Source: Candidatus Azambacteria bacterium RIFCSPLOWO2_01_FULL_44_84
GTDB lineage: Bacteria > Patescibacteriota > Minisyncoccia > UBA10092
NCBI GenBank assembly: GCA_001774075.1
Contig: MEYR01000030.1
Location: 1 to 35,267, forward strand
DNA: 35,267 nt
Direction: 5' to 3'
Part shown: piece after piece, positions 16,536-24,786 of the stretch
Layout: every line of letters begins with the position of its first letter
Position numbering within the stretch: position 1 is the stretch's first letter
Made by a program: the position numbers and the translations under genes
Notes under the pieces: generated by a model
What the model saw: the letters and a program-made list of their open reading frames with translations, nothing else
Database searches by the model: none
What the model was told of the DNA's origin: nothing

Positions 16536-16583
16536 TGCTTATCCGCCTTATATAATTGTTAAATAACTTACCGCATAATATAC

Positions 16584-16802
16584 ATGAAAATCATCGTAAA
16601 AGCAAGGCCAAATAGCAAAAACGAATCAGTGGAAAAAATAGACGATTTGCATTTTGAAGTTTCCGTAAAAGAACCGCCGGTGAAAGGAATGGCGAATGAA
16701 GCGATAAGAAGGGCACTCGCCGCTTATTTTAAAATTTCGCCATCGCGGGTGAACATTGTTGCCGGTCACACATCTAAAAGTAAAATTGTAGAAATAAAGT
16801 AA
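16584..16802 (+). CDS. DUF167/YggU-family protein
   Basis: 72 aa: MKIIVKARPNSKNESVEKIDDLHFEVSVKEPPVKGMANEAIRRALAAYFKISPSRVNIVAGHTSKSKIVEI. Confidence 0.9.
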   Translation: MKIIVKARPNSKNESVEKIDDLHFEVSVKEPPVKGMANEAIRRALAAYFKISPSRVNIVAGHTSKSKIVEIK

Positions 16803-16827
16803 CCCCTTAATAGGGTTAATTTTTTTG
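16801..16827 (+). terminator. Terminator of the DUF167 gene
   Basis: aaccccttaatagggtt hairpin then taattttttttg. Confidence 0.7.
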
Positions 16828-17496
16828 CCGCGCCTTACTAATACTTATTACTTCGATATAAATATCTGCATAATCCAGGTGCGGAAAAACATGGCCTTGA
16901 GGCAAGTCGAGGCTTAACGCACTGCGCTCAATTCTATTGATTCGGGCGCTGATCCAAAGTGGCGTGCAGACCATGTCCGGGTCGCCCTTTGGCGAAAGGC
17001 CCATTTGGCAACTTTTGAAATTTTCTTCTATCAATTTTTGGTAATTATCCAGCCAAGTATTCGGCCCGGTATCGATAATTATCGTAATGGTGTCAATTTG
17101 GAATGGTCTATTGCCGGCGTAAAAGTAGGCGCGCCCGCTTGATGTAAACATTGCGGTGCCCCGGCCGTTTTTAACCTTTTCCTTCCATAATTGATAGTCG
17201 CCGGGAGAGATCTTAAATAAAAAACTGAATTTAGCCGATGCCGGATCTTTCAAGACAATATTCAAAACCCGAGTTTCGTTATCCATCTGCACGAGAATGG
17301 GCGTTGCGATTGTTATTGCTTTTTGATAGCGCGTGTTGAACACAATCCCGCCAAATTCGGCATTACTTACCCCTTCAGCGCCGTAAGCCCGTCGCGAGCT
17401 AAGAAAAGACGCCGCCAAAAGCAGAACATATAATATCGCCAATACTCCGACAGTAGTGGCGAAAAAGCCCAGAAGCTCTTTGGTATGCTTTTCCAT
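16816..17496 (-). CDS. Hypothetical membrane-anchored protein
   Basis: 226-aa ORF with N-terminal TM (LLGFFATTVGVLAILYVLLLAASFL). Confidence 0.6.
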   Translation of the reverse strand: MEKHTKELLGFFATTVGVLAILYVLLLAASFLSSRRAYGAEGVSNAEFGGIVFNTRYQKAITIATPILVQMDNETRVLNIVLKDPASAKFSFLFKISPGDYQLWKEKVKNGRGTAMFTSSGRAYFYAGNRPFQIDTITIIIDTGPNTWLDNYQKLIEENFKSCQMGLSPKGDPDMVCTPLWISARINRIERSALSLDLPQGHVFPHLDYADIYIEVISISKARQKN

Positions 17497-17564
17497 TTGG
17501 AAATCCTCATAAATTTTAAAGAGCGCTGTTTCTCTACTCTATACAACAAAATCATGAATACTAC

Positions 17565-17604
17565 AACCGCATCTATAATTGCGACCGCAATTATAGATGC
17601 GGTT
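17565..17604. repeat. Perfect 18-bp stem palindrome with 4-nt loop
   Basis: aaccgcatctataattgc-gacc-gcaattatagatgcggtt; 18/18 complementary. Confidence 0.9.
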
Positions 17605-17617
17605 TAAAAAATAAAAA

Positions 17618-17643
17618 TCCCGACAATAAATGAAATGTCGGGA
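17618..17643 (-). terminator. Terminator of nrdJ
   Basis: tcccgaca...tgtcggga hairpin followed on the minus strand by tttttattttttaa. Confidence 0.88.
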
Positions 17644-17665
17644 CTCAATCTGTAGTTAATAATTT

Positions 17666-20089
17666 TTAGCAGACGTTGTAACCGCAGTTGACGCATCTCA
17701 CGCAGCCCTCTTCATAAACGAGGGCACTCTGCTTGCACTTGGGGCAGCGGTTTCCTTTGCTTAAGACGGGCTCCGCATCATTCTTATCTTTTTCTTTGGC
17801 CGCTTTGGGCTTAATGTTATCATCGTCTATAAACCCGAAACGCTTCAGGTAAATCTCAATGGCCTTGGAAATACCATCGGCAAGCGAAGTAATCTTCCCC
17901 TTGCCAAATCCGGCAACCCGGCTTCCGCCGATTCCCTTAAGCTGGTCCTTGAGTTGAATAAGCCGTTCGATTGACGATTTCGGCGATTCAAGGCGCAAGA
18001 ACGACGAAGCAAGGCGTCCGATGGCTTCGGCGTCGGCAGCGGCATCGGTACCGGCCTTAGCAACGTTAATAAATACCTCAAAGGGTTCGTTGGGGCCGAT
18101 ATCGGGGTCAAAGTTGATAGTCACAAACGCGGCGCCGTCCGGCGTCTCCACTCTAATGGTGGGTCCCAAAACCAGATCGGGCCGGGAGCGGATAAAATCG
18201 CGCGACTCTTTAGCTTTTTGTTTTCCGCTGATTCCGACCGAAAGGACGCCGCCTTTGCAGCCGTCCCTGAAGACGGTGATCCCCAGGCAACTGGACTCAT
18301 ATGCCTGCCAGTAGACTTTTTCAATATCGGCAACAGTAGCGGAGTTCGAAAGGTTAATCGTTTTAGACACGCCGTTATCGGTATGCCTTTGGAAAGCGGC
18401 CTGAATCTTGACATGCCACCGGTAAGGAATTTCATGGGTGGTGACAAAAACTCTTTTCACGTCATCCGGAATGTTAAGATCGCCAACGTGTCCGCTATTT
18501 TTGACTTCCTCTTCGAACATCGGAGAGTAAAATCCCCGTTCGCGGGCGATCTCCATGAGCCGATCAAAACCGGGTTGAATCCGATAAAGGATCCTATCCT
18601 CAAACTGATGCCTTTCCGTCAATCCATAGTATGGTTCAATGCCGCCGGAACATCCGGCAAGGATTCTGATTTCGCCGGTGGGAGCAATTGTCGTGATCGT
18701 GCAGTTGCGAATCGGTTTTTGATCCTTATAAATACTCTGATCCCAGAGCGGAAACGCTCCCCTTGCTTCGGCAAGCTTTTCTGATTCGTTATGGCCAATT
18801 TTATTGATGAATCCCTGAATTTCTTCAGCAACCCTGCAGGTTTCTTCCGAGGCGTAAGGAACGCCTAAAAACGCAAGCATATCCGCAAAGCCCATTATAC
18901 CAAGCCCGATCCGACGAATCTTGTGAGCAAGCTCCATAATCTGCGGCAAGGGATAGGGATTCATCTCAATAACGTTGTCAAGAAAAATAACCGCAAGCCG
19001 GACTGCCTTCTCAAGTTCTTCCCAGTTTATAACATACTTATCGCCTTCTCTGACAACAAACTTAACAAGATTGATAGAGCCCAGATTGCAAACATCGAAA
19101 TCAAACAGCGGCTGCTCGCCGCACGGATTTGTGGCTTCTATCGTCATGAGCCCCTGGAGCGGATTGGCTGGCGATCGGTTGGTCTTATCAATGAACCAAA
19201 GGCCAGGGTCTCCGGTTTCCCAAGCCATTTTCACGATCAGGTCAAAAACTTTACGGGCCTCGAGGTGTTTTACGACCTGACCGTCTTTCGGATCAATCAG
19301 GTCATATTCGGCATCTTCTTTTACGGCTTTCATAAAGACGTCGGTTGCGGCAACGGAGATATTGAAGTTGGCAATCTGAGTTTCAAGAAGCGAAATCCTA
19401 AGCTGGTCCAAACCGCGCCTGCTGTAAATATAGGGCTTGGTGCGTTCAAAGGTGGTAATATTTTTATCCGTCAGTTGGCTTTTACAGGCGATAAATTCCA
19501 AAATATCCGGATGATGGACGTTCATAATGGCCATGTTAGCGCCGCGGCGCATTCCGCCTTGCTTAACAAACTCCGTTGATGTGTTGAAGACTTTCAGAAA
19601 TGAAACCGGACCGGAAGACATCCCGCGGGTAGAACCGACAAGTGCGCCTTTCGGGCGCAACTTAGAAAAAGAAAAACCGGTGCCTCCGCCTGACTTGTGA
19701 ATTATTGCCTGGTTCTTGAGAGCTTCATAGATGCCATTCATTGAGTCGTATATGGGGAGAACGAAACAAGCGGAAAACTGCAAGCCGTTACCTGTCCCGG
19801 CATTGTAAAGTGTCGGAGCATTCGGAAAGAATTTTCTTTCGGCAAATAGAGTATAAAAGTTCTTGGCCGTGTCAATTATATCTTCTTCTGAACGGCTGTA
19901 CTTTTTCCCCGCTGAAGCGATGTAATAAGCAACGCGCCAGCACATTTCTTCTCTTGTTTCAATAATATTCCCCTCCCGATCACGCCTCAAAAAACGCTCA
20001 TTAACGAGCTTAATAGCATCAGGGGTCCAATTGCACGGCGCAAGGCCCTCTGGGATAGGAGCGATAAAGATGTTCTGCAATTCGCCCAT
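17666..20089 (-). CDS. nrdJ: Adenosylcobalamin-dependent (class II) ribonucleotide reductase
   Basis: 807 aa; FFPNAPTLYNAGTGNGLQFSACFVLP, KSGGGTGFSFSKLRPKGALV, GGMRRGANMAIMNVHHPDI, NPCGEQPLFDFDVCNLGSINL, TIAPTGEIRILAGCSGGIEP; C-terminal CPKC...CVRCVNCGYNVC. Confidence 0.96.
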   Translation of the reverse strand: MGELQNIFIAPIPEGLAPCNWTPDAIKLVNERFLRRDREGNIIETREEMCWRVAYYIASAGKKYSRSEEDIIDTAKNFYTLFAERKFFPNAPTLYNAGTGNGLQFSACFVLPIYDSMNGIYEALKNQAIIHKSGGGTGFSFSKLRPKGALVGSTRGMSSGPVSFLKVFNTSTEFVKQGGMRRGANMAIMNVHHPDILEFIACKSQLTDKNITTFERTKPYIYSRRGLDQLRISLLETQIANFNISVAATDVFMKAVKEDAEYDLIDPKDGQVVKHLEARKVFDLIVKMAWETGDPGLWFIDKTNRSPANPLQGLMTIEATNPCGEQPLFDFDVCNLGSINLVKFVVREGDKYVINWEELEKAVRLAVIFLDNVIEMNPYPLPQIMELAHKIRRIGLGIMGFADMLAFLGVPYASEETCRVAEEIQGFINKIGHNESEKLAEARGAFPLWDQSIYKDQKPIRNCTITTIAPTGEIRILAGCSGGIEPYYGLTERHQFEDRILYRIQPGFDRLMEIARERGFYSPMFEEEVKNSGHVGDLNIPDDVKRVFVTTHEIPYRWHVKIQAAFQRHTDNGVSKTINLSNSATVADIEKVYWQAYESSCLGITVFRDGCKGGVLSVGISGKQKAKESRDFIRSRPDLVLGPTIRVETPDGAAFVTINFDPDIGPNEPFEVFINVAKAGTDAAADAEAIGRLASSFLRLESPKSSIERLIQLKDQLKGIGGSRVAGFGKGKITSLADGISKAIEIYLKRFGFIDDDNIKPKAAKEKDKNDAEPVLSKGNRCPKCKQSALVYEEGCVRCVNCGYNVC

Positions 20090-20131
20090 GATGTACTCCT
20101 TTTTTTATTTTTTAAAAGACCAAAAATAATA

Positions 20132-20147
20132 AACTGCTTAAGCAGTT
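20132..20147. promoter_or_regulatory. Perfect 16-bp palindrome upstream of nrdJ, candidate operator
   Basis: aactgcttaagcagtt, 43 bp upstream of the nrdJ start. Confidence 0.4.
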
Positions 20148-20312
20148 AAAAGAATATAGCATGAGAAAATTTTCCGGTCAAAATAAAAGTATGTGGACAA
20201 ATTGTCATGAAACCCATAACATATAATATGCAACATTTAGCGCATAACGTGTGGTAAAAGATTTTTTTAATATTTTATGTTGCATGTTACGTGTTGTGTG
20301 TTATGTGAAATT

Positions 20313-20885
20313 ATGCTGTCAATAAATGATCTGAGAGTCGGAACACATATTGTTTACGAGGGCGCACCTTACGAAATTTTAGAAGTTCAGCATTTGCATA
20401 TCGGGCGGGGTAGCTCTTCAATTCAGACAAAACTTAAAAACTTGAAAACGGGACAAATATTAGCGCGCAATTTCAAGCCGGCCGATATGTTTGAAAAAGC
20501 CGGAATTGAAAAACAAAAGGTAAAATATATGTATCGTCACCGAGGCGAATATTGGTTTTCGGAAGAACAAAACCCGAAGAACAGGTTTGTGCTATCCGAA
20601 GAGCAACTCGGCGATACTATTCGCTTCCTAAAGCCCAATACGACCGTTGAAGCTTTAAATTTTAAAGAGAACATGCTCAACATAAATTTGCCCATAAAAA
20701 TGGACTTTAAAGTCGTTGAGGCGCCTCCCGCCATTCGGGGCAATACGGCGCAGGGCGGCAATAAGACTGTGACGATAGAAACTGGCGCCCAAATAATCGC
20801 GCCTCTATTTATAAACGAAGGCGACACCATAAGAGTAAATACCCAGACGGGAATGTATGTGGAGAGGACGGAAAAAGGACACTGA
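20313..20885 (+). CDS. efp: Elongation factor P, Arg at the tip-loop position
   Basis: MLSINDLRVGTHIVYEGAPYEILEVQHLHIGRGSSSIQTKLKNLKTGQ...; the ORF-track start at 20277 reads an intergenic repeat (MLHVTCCVLCEI). Confidence 0.95.
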   Translation: MLSINDLRVGTHIVYEGAPYEILEVQHLHIGRGSSSIQTKLKNLKTGQILARNFKPADMFEKAGIEKQKVKYMYRHRGEYWFSEEQNPKNRFVLSEEQLGDTIRFLKPNTTVEALNFKENMLNINLPIKMDFKVVEAPPAIRGNTAQGGNKTVTIETGAQIIAPLFINEGDTIRVNTQTGMYVERTEKGH

Positions 20886-20886
20886 T

Positions 20887-20967
20887 AGCGACACCGATTA
20901 CGAAGGACACGCGAATTTACGAATTTTATTAGTGTTACTCGTGTGAATTCGTGTATTTAGTGTCGCT
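20887..20967. repeat. 81-bp palindromic intergenic element (GACAC/GTGTC words)
   Basis: agcgacac...gtgtcgct ends; core gaatttacgaattttatt identical to 23401-23418 and close to 9046-9064. Confidence 0.85.
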
Positions 20968-20968
20968 T

Positions 20969-21556
20969 CTAACCTTTCCAAAACTCTCTCCAGCCAATTA
21001 TAAATCCCACGATCAAAATACCGGCAATCCAAATCCAATGCTTAAAGACCGTAAACTCCGCGTACAAATCAAAAGCTCCGGAGAGCCAATAGCTGGCGTA
21101 AATCACAATTGGTATCCAAATCACAGCTCCGAGAAGATTAAAAAAGAAAAACTTACCAAACGGCAGTTTCAATACTCCGGCCAAATATGGAATAAACAAC
21201 CGGAAACCGACAAGAAATCGCGATAAAAAAATTGATTTTCCGGAATGTTTTTGAAAAAATTGTTTTGTCTTATCGAGCCGCGCCTGGGTAATGTGGAAAT
21301 GATCGGTGACAATCTGAAGAATTATTTCTCCTTTTTTTCTGCCTATCCAATAAGCCATATTATCGGCAATTAAAACACCTAAAAGGCACACTAAGACAAA
21401 GTTACCAAGTTTACCGAATCCAAGAGAGGCTACATACCCTGCGGCTATCAAAACCGCTTCTTCGGGTATGGGTAAAATATGCGATACGCTAATTACCGAC
21501 AATATCGCTAAATATGAAAATTCCACTATATAAACAGACAAAAAATCGAACAGCAT
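20969..21556 (-). CDS. DedA/VTT-family membrane protein
   Basis: 195 aa; SHILPIPEEAVLIAAGYVASLG, DNMAYWIGRKKG, FFQKHSGKSIFLSRFLVGFRLFIPYLAGVLKLPFGKFFFFNLLGAVIW. Confidence 0.9.
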   Translation of the reverse strand: MLFDFLSVYIVEFSYLAILSVISVSHILPIPEEAVLIAAGYVASLGFGKLGNFVLVCLLGVLIADNMAYWIGRKKGEIILQIVTDHFHITQARLDKTKQFFQKHSGKSIFLSRFLVGFRLFIPYLAGVLKLPFGKFFFFNLLGAVIWIPIVIYASYWLSGAFDLYAEFTVFKHWIWIAGILIVGFIIGWREFWKG

Positions 21557-21559
21557 GGA

Positions 21560-23392
21560 TTACAGCCTAATTCTATCGCCAGGATTTATTTTTCTTTTGT
21601 CCCGTTCAGACTTAATAATCTCGGCATCTTTTTGAACAAGAGATTTGAGAGATATCTGAGCTTCAGGTGTTTCAACCGTCATTTTTTTCTTTGAAATCAT
21701 GGCTTCTTCTAAAACTTTTCTTAATTCTCCCGTATCAGGAGCCTTTCGCTGTCTTTTTTCTTCCGGCCTGAAAAATGACGCCGGCGCCGGTTTTCTTTGG
21801 AGTCTTTGGTCCGACCGGGACATATTGTCGTGGCGAGGCGGATGATCATTATACGGCCTTGAAGGCCGCTGCCCTTCAAAAGAAGGAGCGGCGGGAGTCC
21901 TCGCCTTTGTAAAGCAATCCTTGCAATATACCGGCCGCACGCCGTCCGGCTTGAACGGCACCTCAATTCCTTTCTTGCAAGTGGCGCAAAAAGCTTCAAA
22001 TGCTTTTGTGTTTCTTACCTCTTGAGAAAATTCCCGGCGCGGTTCTCTTGTCTCTTCACTCGCCTGTCCGGTAGGCAAGCCTGCTCTTTGTTCCTCTTCG
22101 GGAACAAGCCCCGTTGCTCGAGCGATAGCTTCTTCCACCTGAGTCCTCGGCATGCCGTAAGTTTTCCTTGAATATTCACTGATTTCATCGGTATAAGACA
22201 CTTCGGGCCGGGGCATCGGCGGCAAAGTGATAGCCGAAAAGGGCCTGGAAGGTACGCCATCAATCATAAGACGCAAGTAGACATTGTAATTGGGAAGATT
22301 CAATAAGTCCTGCGCCAGAATATCAGGCCCGAATTGTTTTTCTTCTAAAAATGTCACGTCCTCAGCACCAGTCCTGAAAGCGACAAAAGTGCCAACATTG
22401 CCAAAAACCGCGTCTTTTACCTTAACATTCTGGTCGTTTACCAGCTGGCCAATGTATTGATTGGTAATAATAAGATTTAGGCGATATTTGCGGGCCTCTG
22501 AAAGAATCGTGGCAAAGCTATCCGTGACGAAATTTTGAAACTCGTCGACATAAAGGTAAAAATCGTTGCGTTTCTCTTCGAGAATATCCACACGACTCAT
22601 AGCGGCAAGCTGAATTTTTGTGATGAGCATGCCGCCCAAAAGTTTTGAATTATCCTCGCCTATACGGCCTTTTGAAAGGTTCATTATGATGATTTTTCCC
22701 TCATCCATGGCCTTTCTAAAATCAAAAGTCGAATGTGGCTGGCCGATAATGTTTCTGATAATTGTCGCCGAACTGAATTGGCCGATTTTGTTCTGAATTG
22801 CGGCCGTGGCTTCTTGCTCGTATTTTTGCTGATAACTGGCATACTCTTGCGTCCAGAAAGTTTTAATAATCGGATCTGTAAGCTGATTAACTATTGTCTT
22901 CCTGAAAATCTTGTCGGAAAACATCCTGTTGACGCCAAGAAGCGTCGTGCCGGGAATCTCCAATAGCGCTAAAATAGTGTTATTTAATATATATTCCATT
23001 CTCGCCGACCAGACATCCGGCCAGATTTTTTTAAAAACTCCCATCAAACCTGACGCGATAAGGTGCCGCGATTCCGGATTGACATTTTCCATGGCATTAA
23101 AACCAACCGGATAGTCCATGTCGGCCGGATTAAAATAAATAACATCATTGATTCTCTCCTTGGGGACATAGTTTAAAAGAAGTTCGGCCATATCGCCGTG
23201 GGGATCGACAAATCCTATGCCGCGGCCGGCATTGATATCGTGGACCATCATATTCATCAAAAGAGTGGTTTTCCCAGTGCCCGTTTGCCCTATGACATAC
23301 ATATGGCGCCTGCGGTCGTCGGTTTTAATTCCAAATCGCCGCCTTTCGTTTCGAAAGCTGGTTTCGGCAAAAAATGTTATTTCATCATTCAT
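21560..23392 (-). CDS. TraD/VirD4/HerA-like DNA-pumping ATPase with C-terminal CxxC-x17-CxxC zinc motif
   Basis: Walker A YVIGQTGTGKTTLLMNM, FVDPHGDM, Walker B FYLYVDEFQNF, ITNQYIGQL; CATC-x17-CKDC near the C-terminus. Confidence 0.85.
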   Translation of the reverse strand: MNDEITFFAETSFRNERRRFGIKTDDRRRHMYVIGQTGTGKTTLLMNMMVHDINAGRGIGFVDPHGDMAELLLNYVPKERINDVIYFNPADMDYPVGFNAMENVNPESRHLIASGLMGVFKKIWPDVWSARMEYILNNTILALLEIPGTTLLGVNRMFSDKIFRKTIVNQLTDPIIKTFWTQEYASYQQKYEQEATAAIQNKIGQFSSATIIRNIIGQPHSTFDFRKAMDEGKIIIMNLSKGRIGEDNSKLLGGMLITKIQLAAMSRVDILEEKRNDFYLYVDEFQNFVTDSFATILSEARKYRLNLIITNQYIGQLVNDQNVKVKDAVFGNVGTFVAFRTGAEDVTFLEEKQFGPDILAQDLLNLPNYNVYLRLMIDGVPSRPFSAITLPPMPRPEVSYTDEISEYSRKTYGMPRTQVEEAIARATGLVPEEEQRAGLPTGQASEETREPRREFSQEVRNTKAFEAFCATCKKGIEVPFKPDGVRPVYCKDCFTKARTPAAPSFEGQRPSRPYNDHPPRHDNMSRSDQRLQRKPAPASFFRPEEKRQRKAPDTGELRKVLEEAMISKKKMTVETPEAQISLKSLVQKDAEIIKSERDKRKINPGDRIRL

Positions 23393-23428
23393 AAAGTTAC
23401 GAATTTACGAATTTTATTTCGTAGCCCC

Positions 23429-24697
23429 TTACCCTACGGGTAAAGAGACGGGGGGTTCGGCCTTTTTAGATTCTACATGGCGCAAAGTCGGCGCTTTGAC
23501 AACTACTAGCGGATAGTGATAAACGGTAGCTAACTCTTCAGCGTTAAGAGTAAAGTCCTTTCCCTTGGGTTTGCTGGGCCATTTTCGCTTAATGAATCGC
23601 TCGATAAAATTCTTTTTCTTAAGATACTCCCGCCTTTTTTTAAAAAATGGATAATCAGCCGACGTGCCGACGTCACTGTTCGGCTTAAAGCCGTTCATAT
23701 TGACGGTATTGAACTGTTTGAAAGCGCCCAACACCGCGGCGATATTGGCCTTGTTGAAAACGTCAGAACGGGCAATGTACGCGAAGCGAATCGAAGATTT
23801 AAAAAGCAGTTTTGAAACCTTGGCTTCAACGCCTTCGGCCACCAGTTTTTCCCCGGGTGAAAGCGTCAATTGTTTTTCCGCTTTTTCATCAGATTTGCGT
23901 TCCGCCCATTCAGGAAAAACAAAGGCTCCCTTTGCTAAATTAAGCATGAACTCAGCGGCTTCGCCGGAAAAATTTCCAAAAAATCCTTTTTTAGCTTCTT
24001 TCCTGCGGCCGTGCATTTTATCAATCTGAGCCTGAGCCGCTTCTTTTATTTTCTTTTCTTCGTCAAAACTCAGCGGTTTGACTATGTATTGTACGAAAAT
24101 ATTTTCACTCGGTTTTAATTTCGAAAGAATTTCTAAAAACGCGGCTATCGGATCAACCCGTCTCTCCTCTTCTTTTTCTTCAAACTGGGGGTAGGTTCTT
24201 AGTGGATAAAAATCATCCCTTGCCAAAACCAATTCAACGCCGGCAATATCAAAATTTTTTGACGGAACTTTACTTGCCAGGGGCCCGGCATAATCAAGAG
24301 TCTCATGAATTTCCGCGCCCGGATACTGGGCGTAAATCTGGGCTTCAACCAGATTACGGTATTGTTCCGGAGTTCTTACAAAAAAATAAACGCCCCCGTC
24401 AATACCGGCTATCTCCAAACTAAACCACTCCTGGACCTTGCCCTTCCAGTATTTATCCCAGAATTTTATTTTTGTCTGAACACCATGCAACCCGGCAAAA
24501 ATCTGCTCCATGGATTTGGGTGTTCGTTGGACGTCTCGCGGAACTTTAACTTCAAGTAAAATCCAGTTGATTTTTTTGACGGCCTTAGCTTTCAAATACT
24601 TGGTCCAAAGCTCAATAAAAGCCGAAAACAAAGCGACGGGAAGCCAAAGCCACCACAAAGACAGAAATACCCCGATAATTTGATATAAAATATCCAT
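23429..24697 (-). CDS. Large N-terminally membrane-anchored protein co-oriented with the TraD-like ATPase
   Basis: 422 aa; N-terminal hydrophobic region, then conserved-looking soluble region (VKVPRDVQRTPKSMEQIFAGLHG...EWFSLEIAGIDGGVYFFVRTPEQYRNLVEAQIYAQYPGAEI); 36 bp from the ATPase start. Confidence 0.65.
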   Translation of the reverse strand: MDILYQIIGVFLSLWWLWLPVALFSAFIELWTKYLKAKAVKKINWILLEVKVPRDVQRTPKSMEQIFAGLHGVQTKIKFWDKYWKGKVQEWFSLEIAGIDGGVYFFVRTPEQYRNLVEAQIYAQYPGAEIHETLDYAGPLASKVPSKNFDIAGVELVLARDDFYPLRTYPQFEEKEEERRVDPIAAFLEILSKLKPSENIFVQYIVKPLSFDEEKKIKEAAQAQIDKMHGRRKEAKKGFFGNFSGEAAEFMLNLAKGAFVFPEWAERKSDEKAEKQLTLSPGEKLVAEGVEAKVSKLLFKSSIRFAYIARSDVFNKANIAAVLGAFKQFNTVNMNGFKPNSDVGTSADYPFFKKRREYLKKKNFIERFIKRKWPSKPKGKDFTLNAEELATVYHYPLVVVKAPTLRHVESKKAEPPVSLPVG

Positions 24698-24753
24698 GCT
24701 TACAAAATATTAAACAGCATGGATATTATACCAAAATACACGTATTTCGTAAA

Positions 24754-24781
24754 TCCCCACACTTATGTATAAGTGTGGGGA
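24754..24781 (-). terminator. Hairpin downstream of the sigma-R4/HARE-like gene
   Basis: tccccacacttat-gt-ataagtgtgggga, 13-bp perfect stem; weak T-run. Confidence 0.6.
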
Positions 24782-24786
24782 CAAAA

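Noticed and set aside
17666-20089. Cobalamin riboswitch upstream of nrdJ
   Set aside because: No B12-box-like conserved segments recognised in 20090-20312; only short palindromes.
20277-20312. N-terminal extension MLHVTCCVLCEI of EF-P
   Set aside because: Encoded by an intergenic repeat-like sequence (atgttgcatgttacgtgttgtgtgttatgtg) and absent from EF-P proteins; ATG at 20313 preferred.
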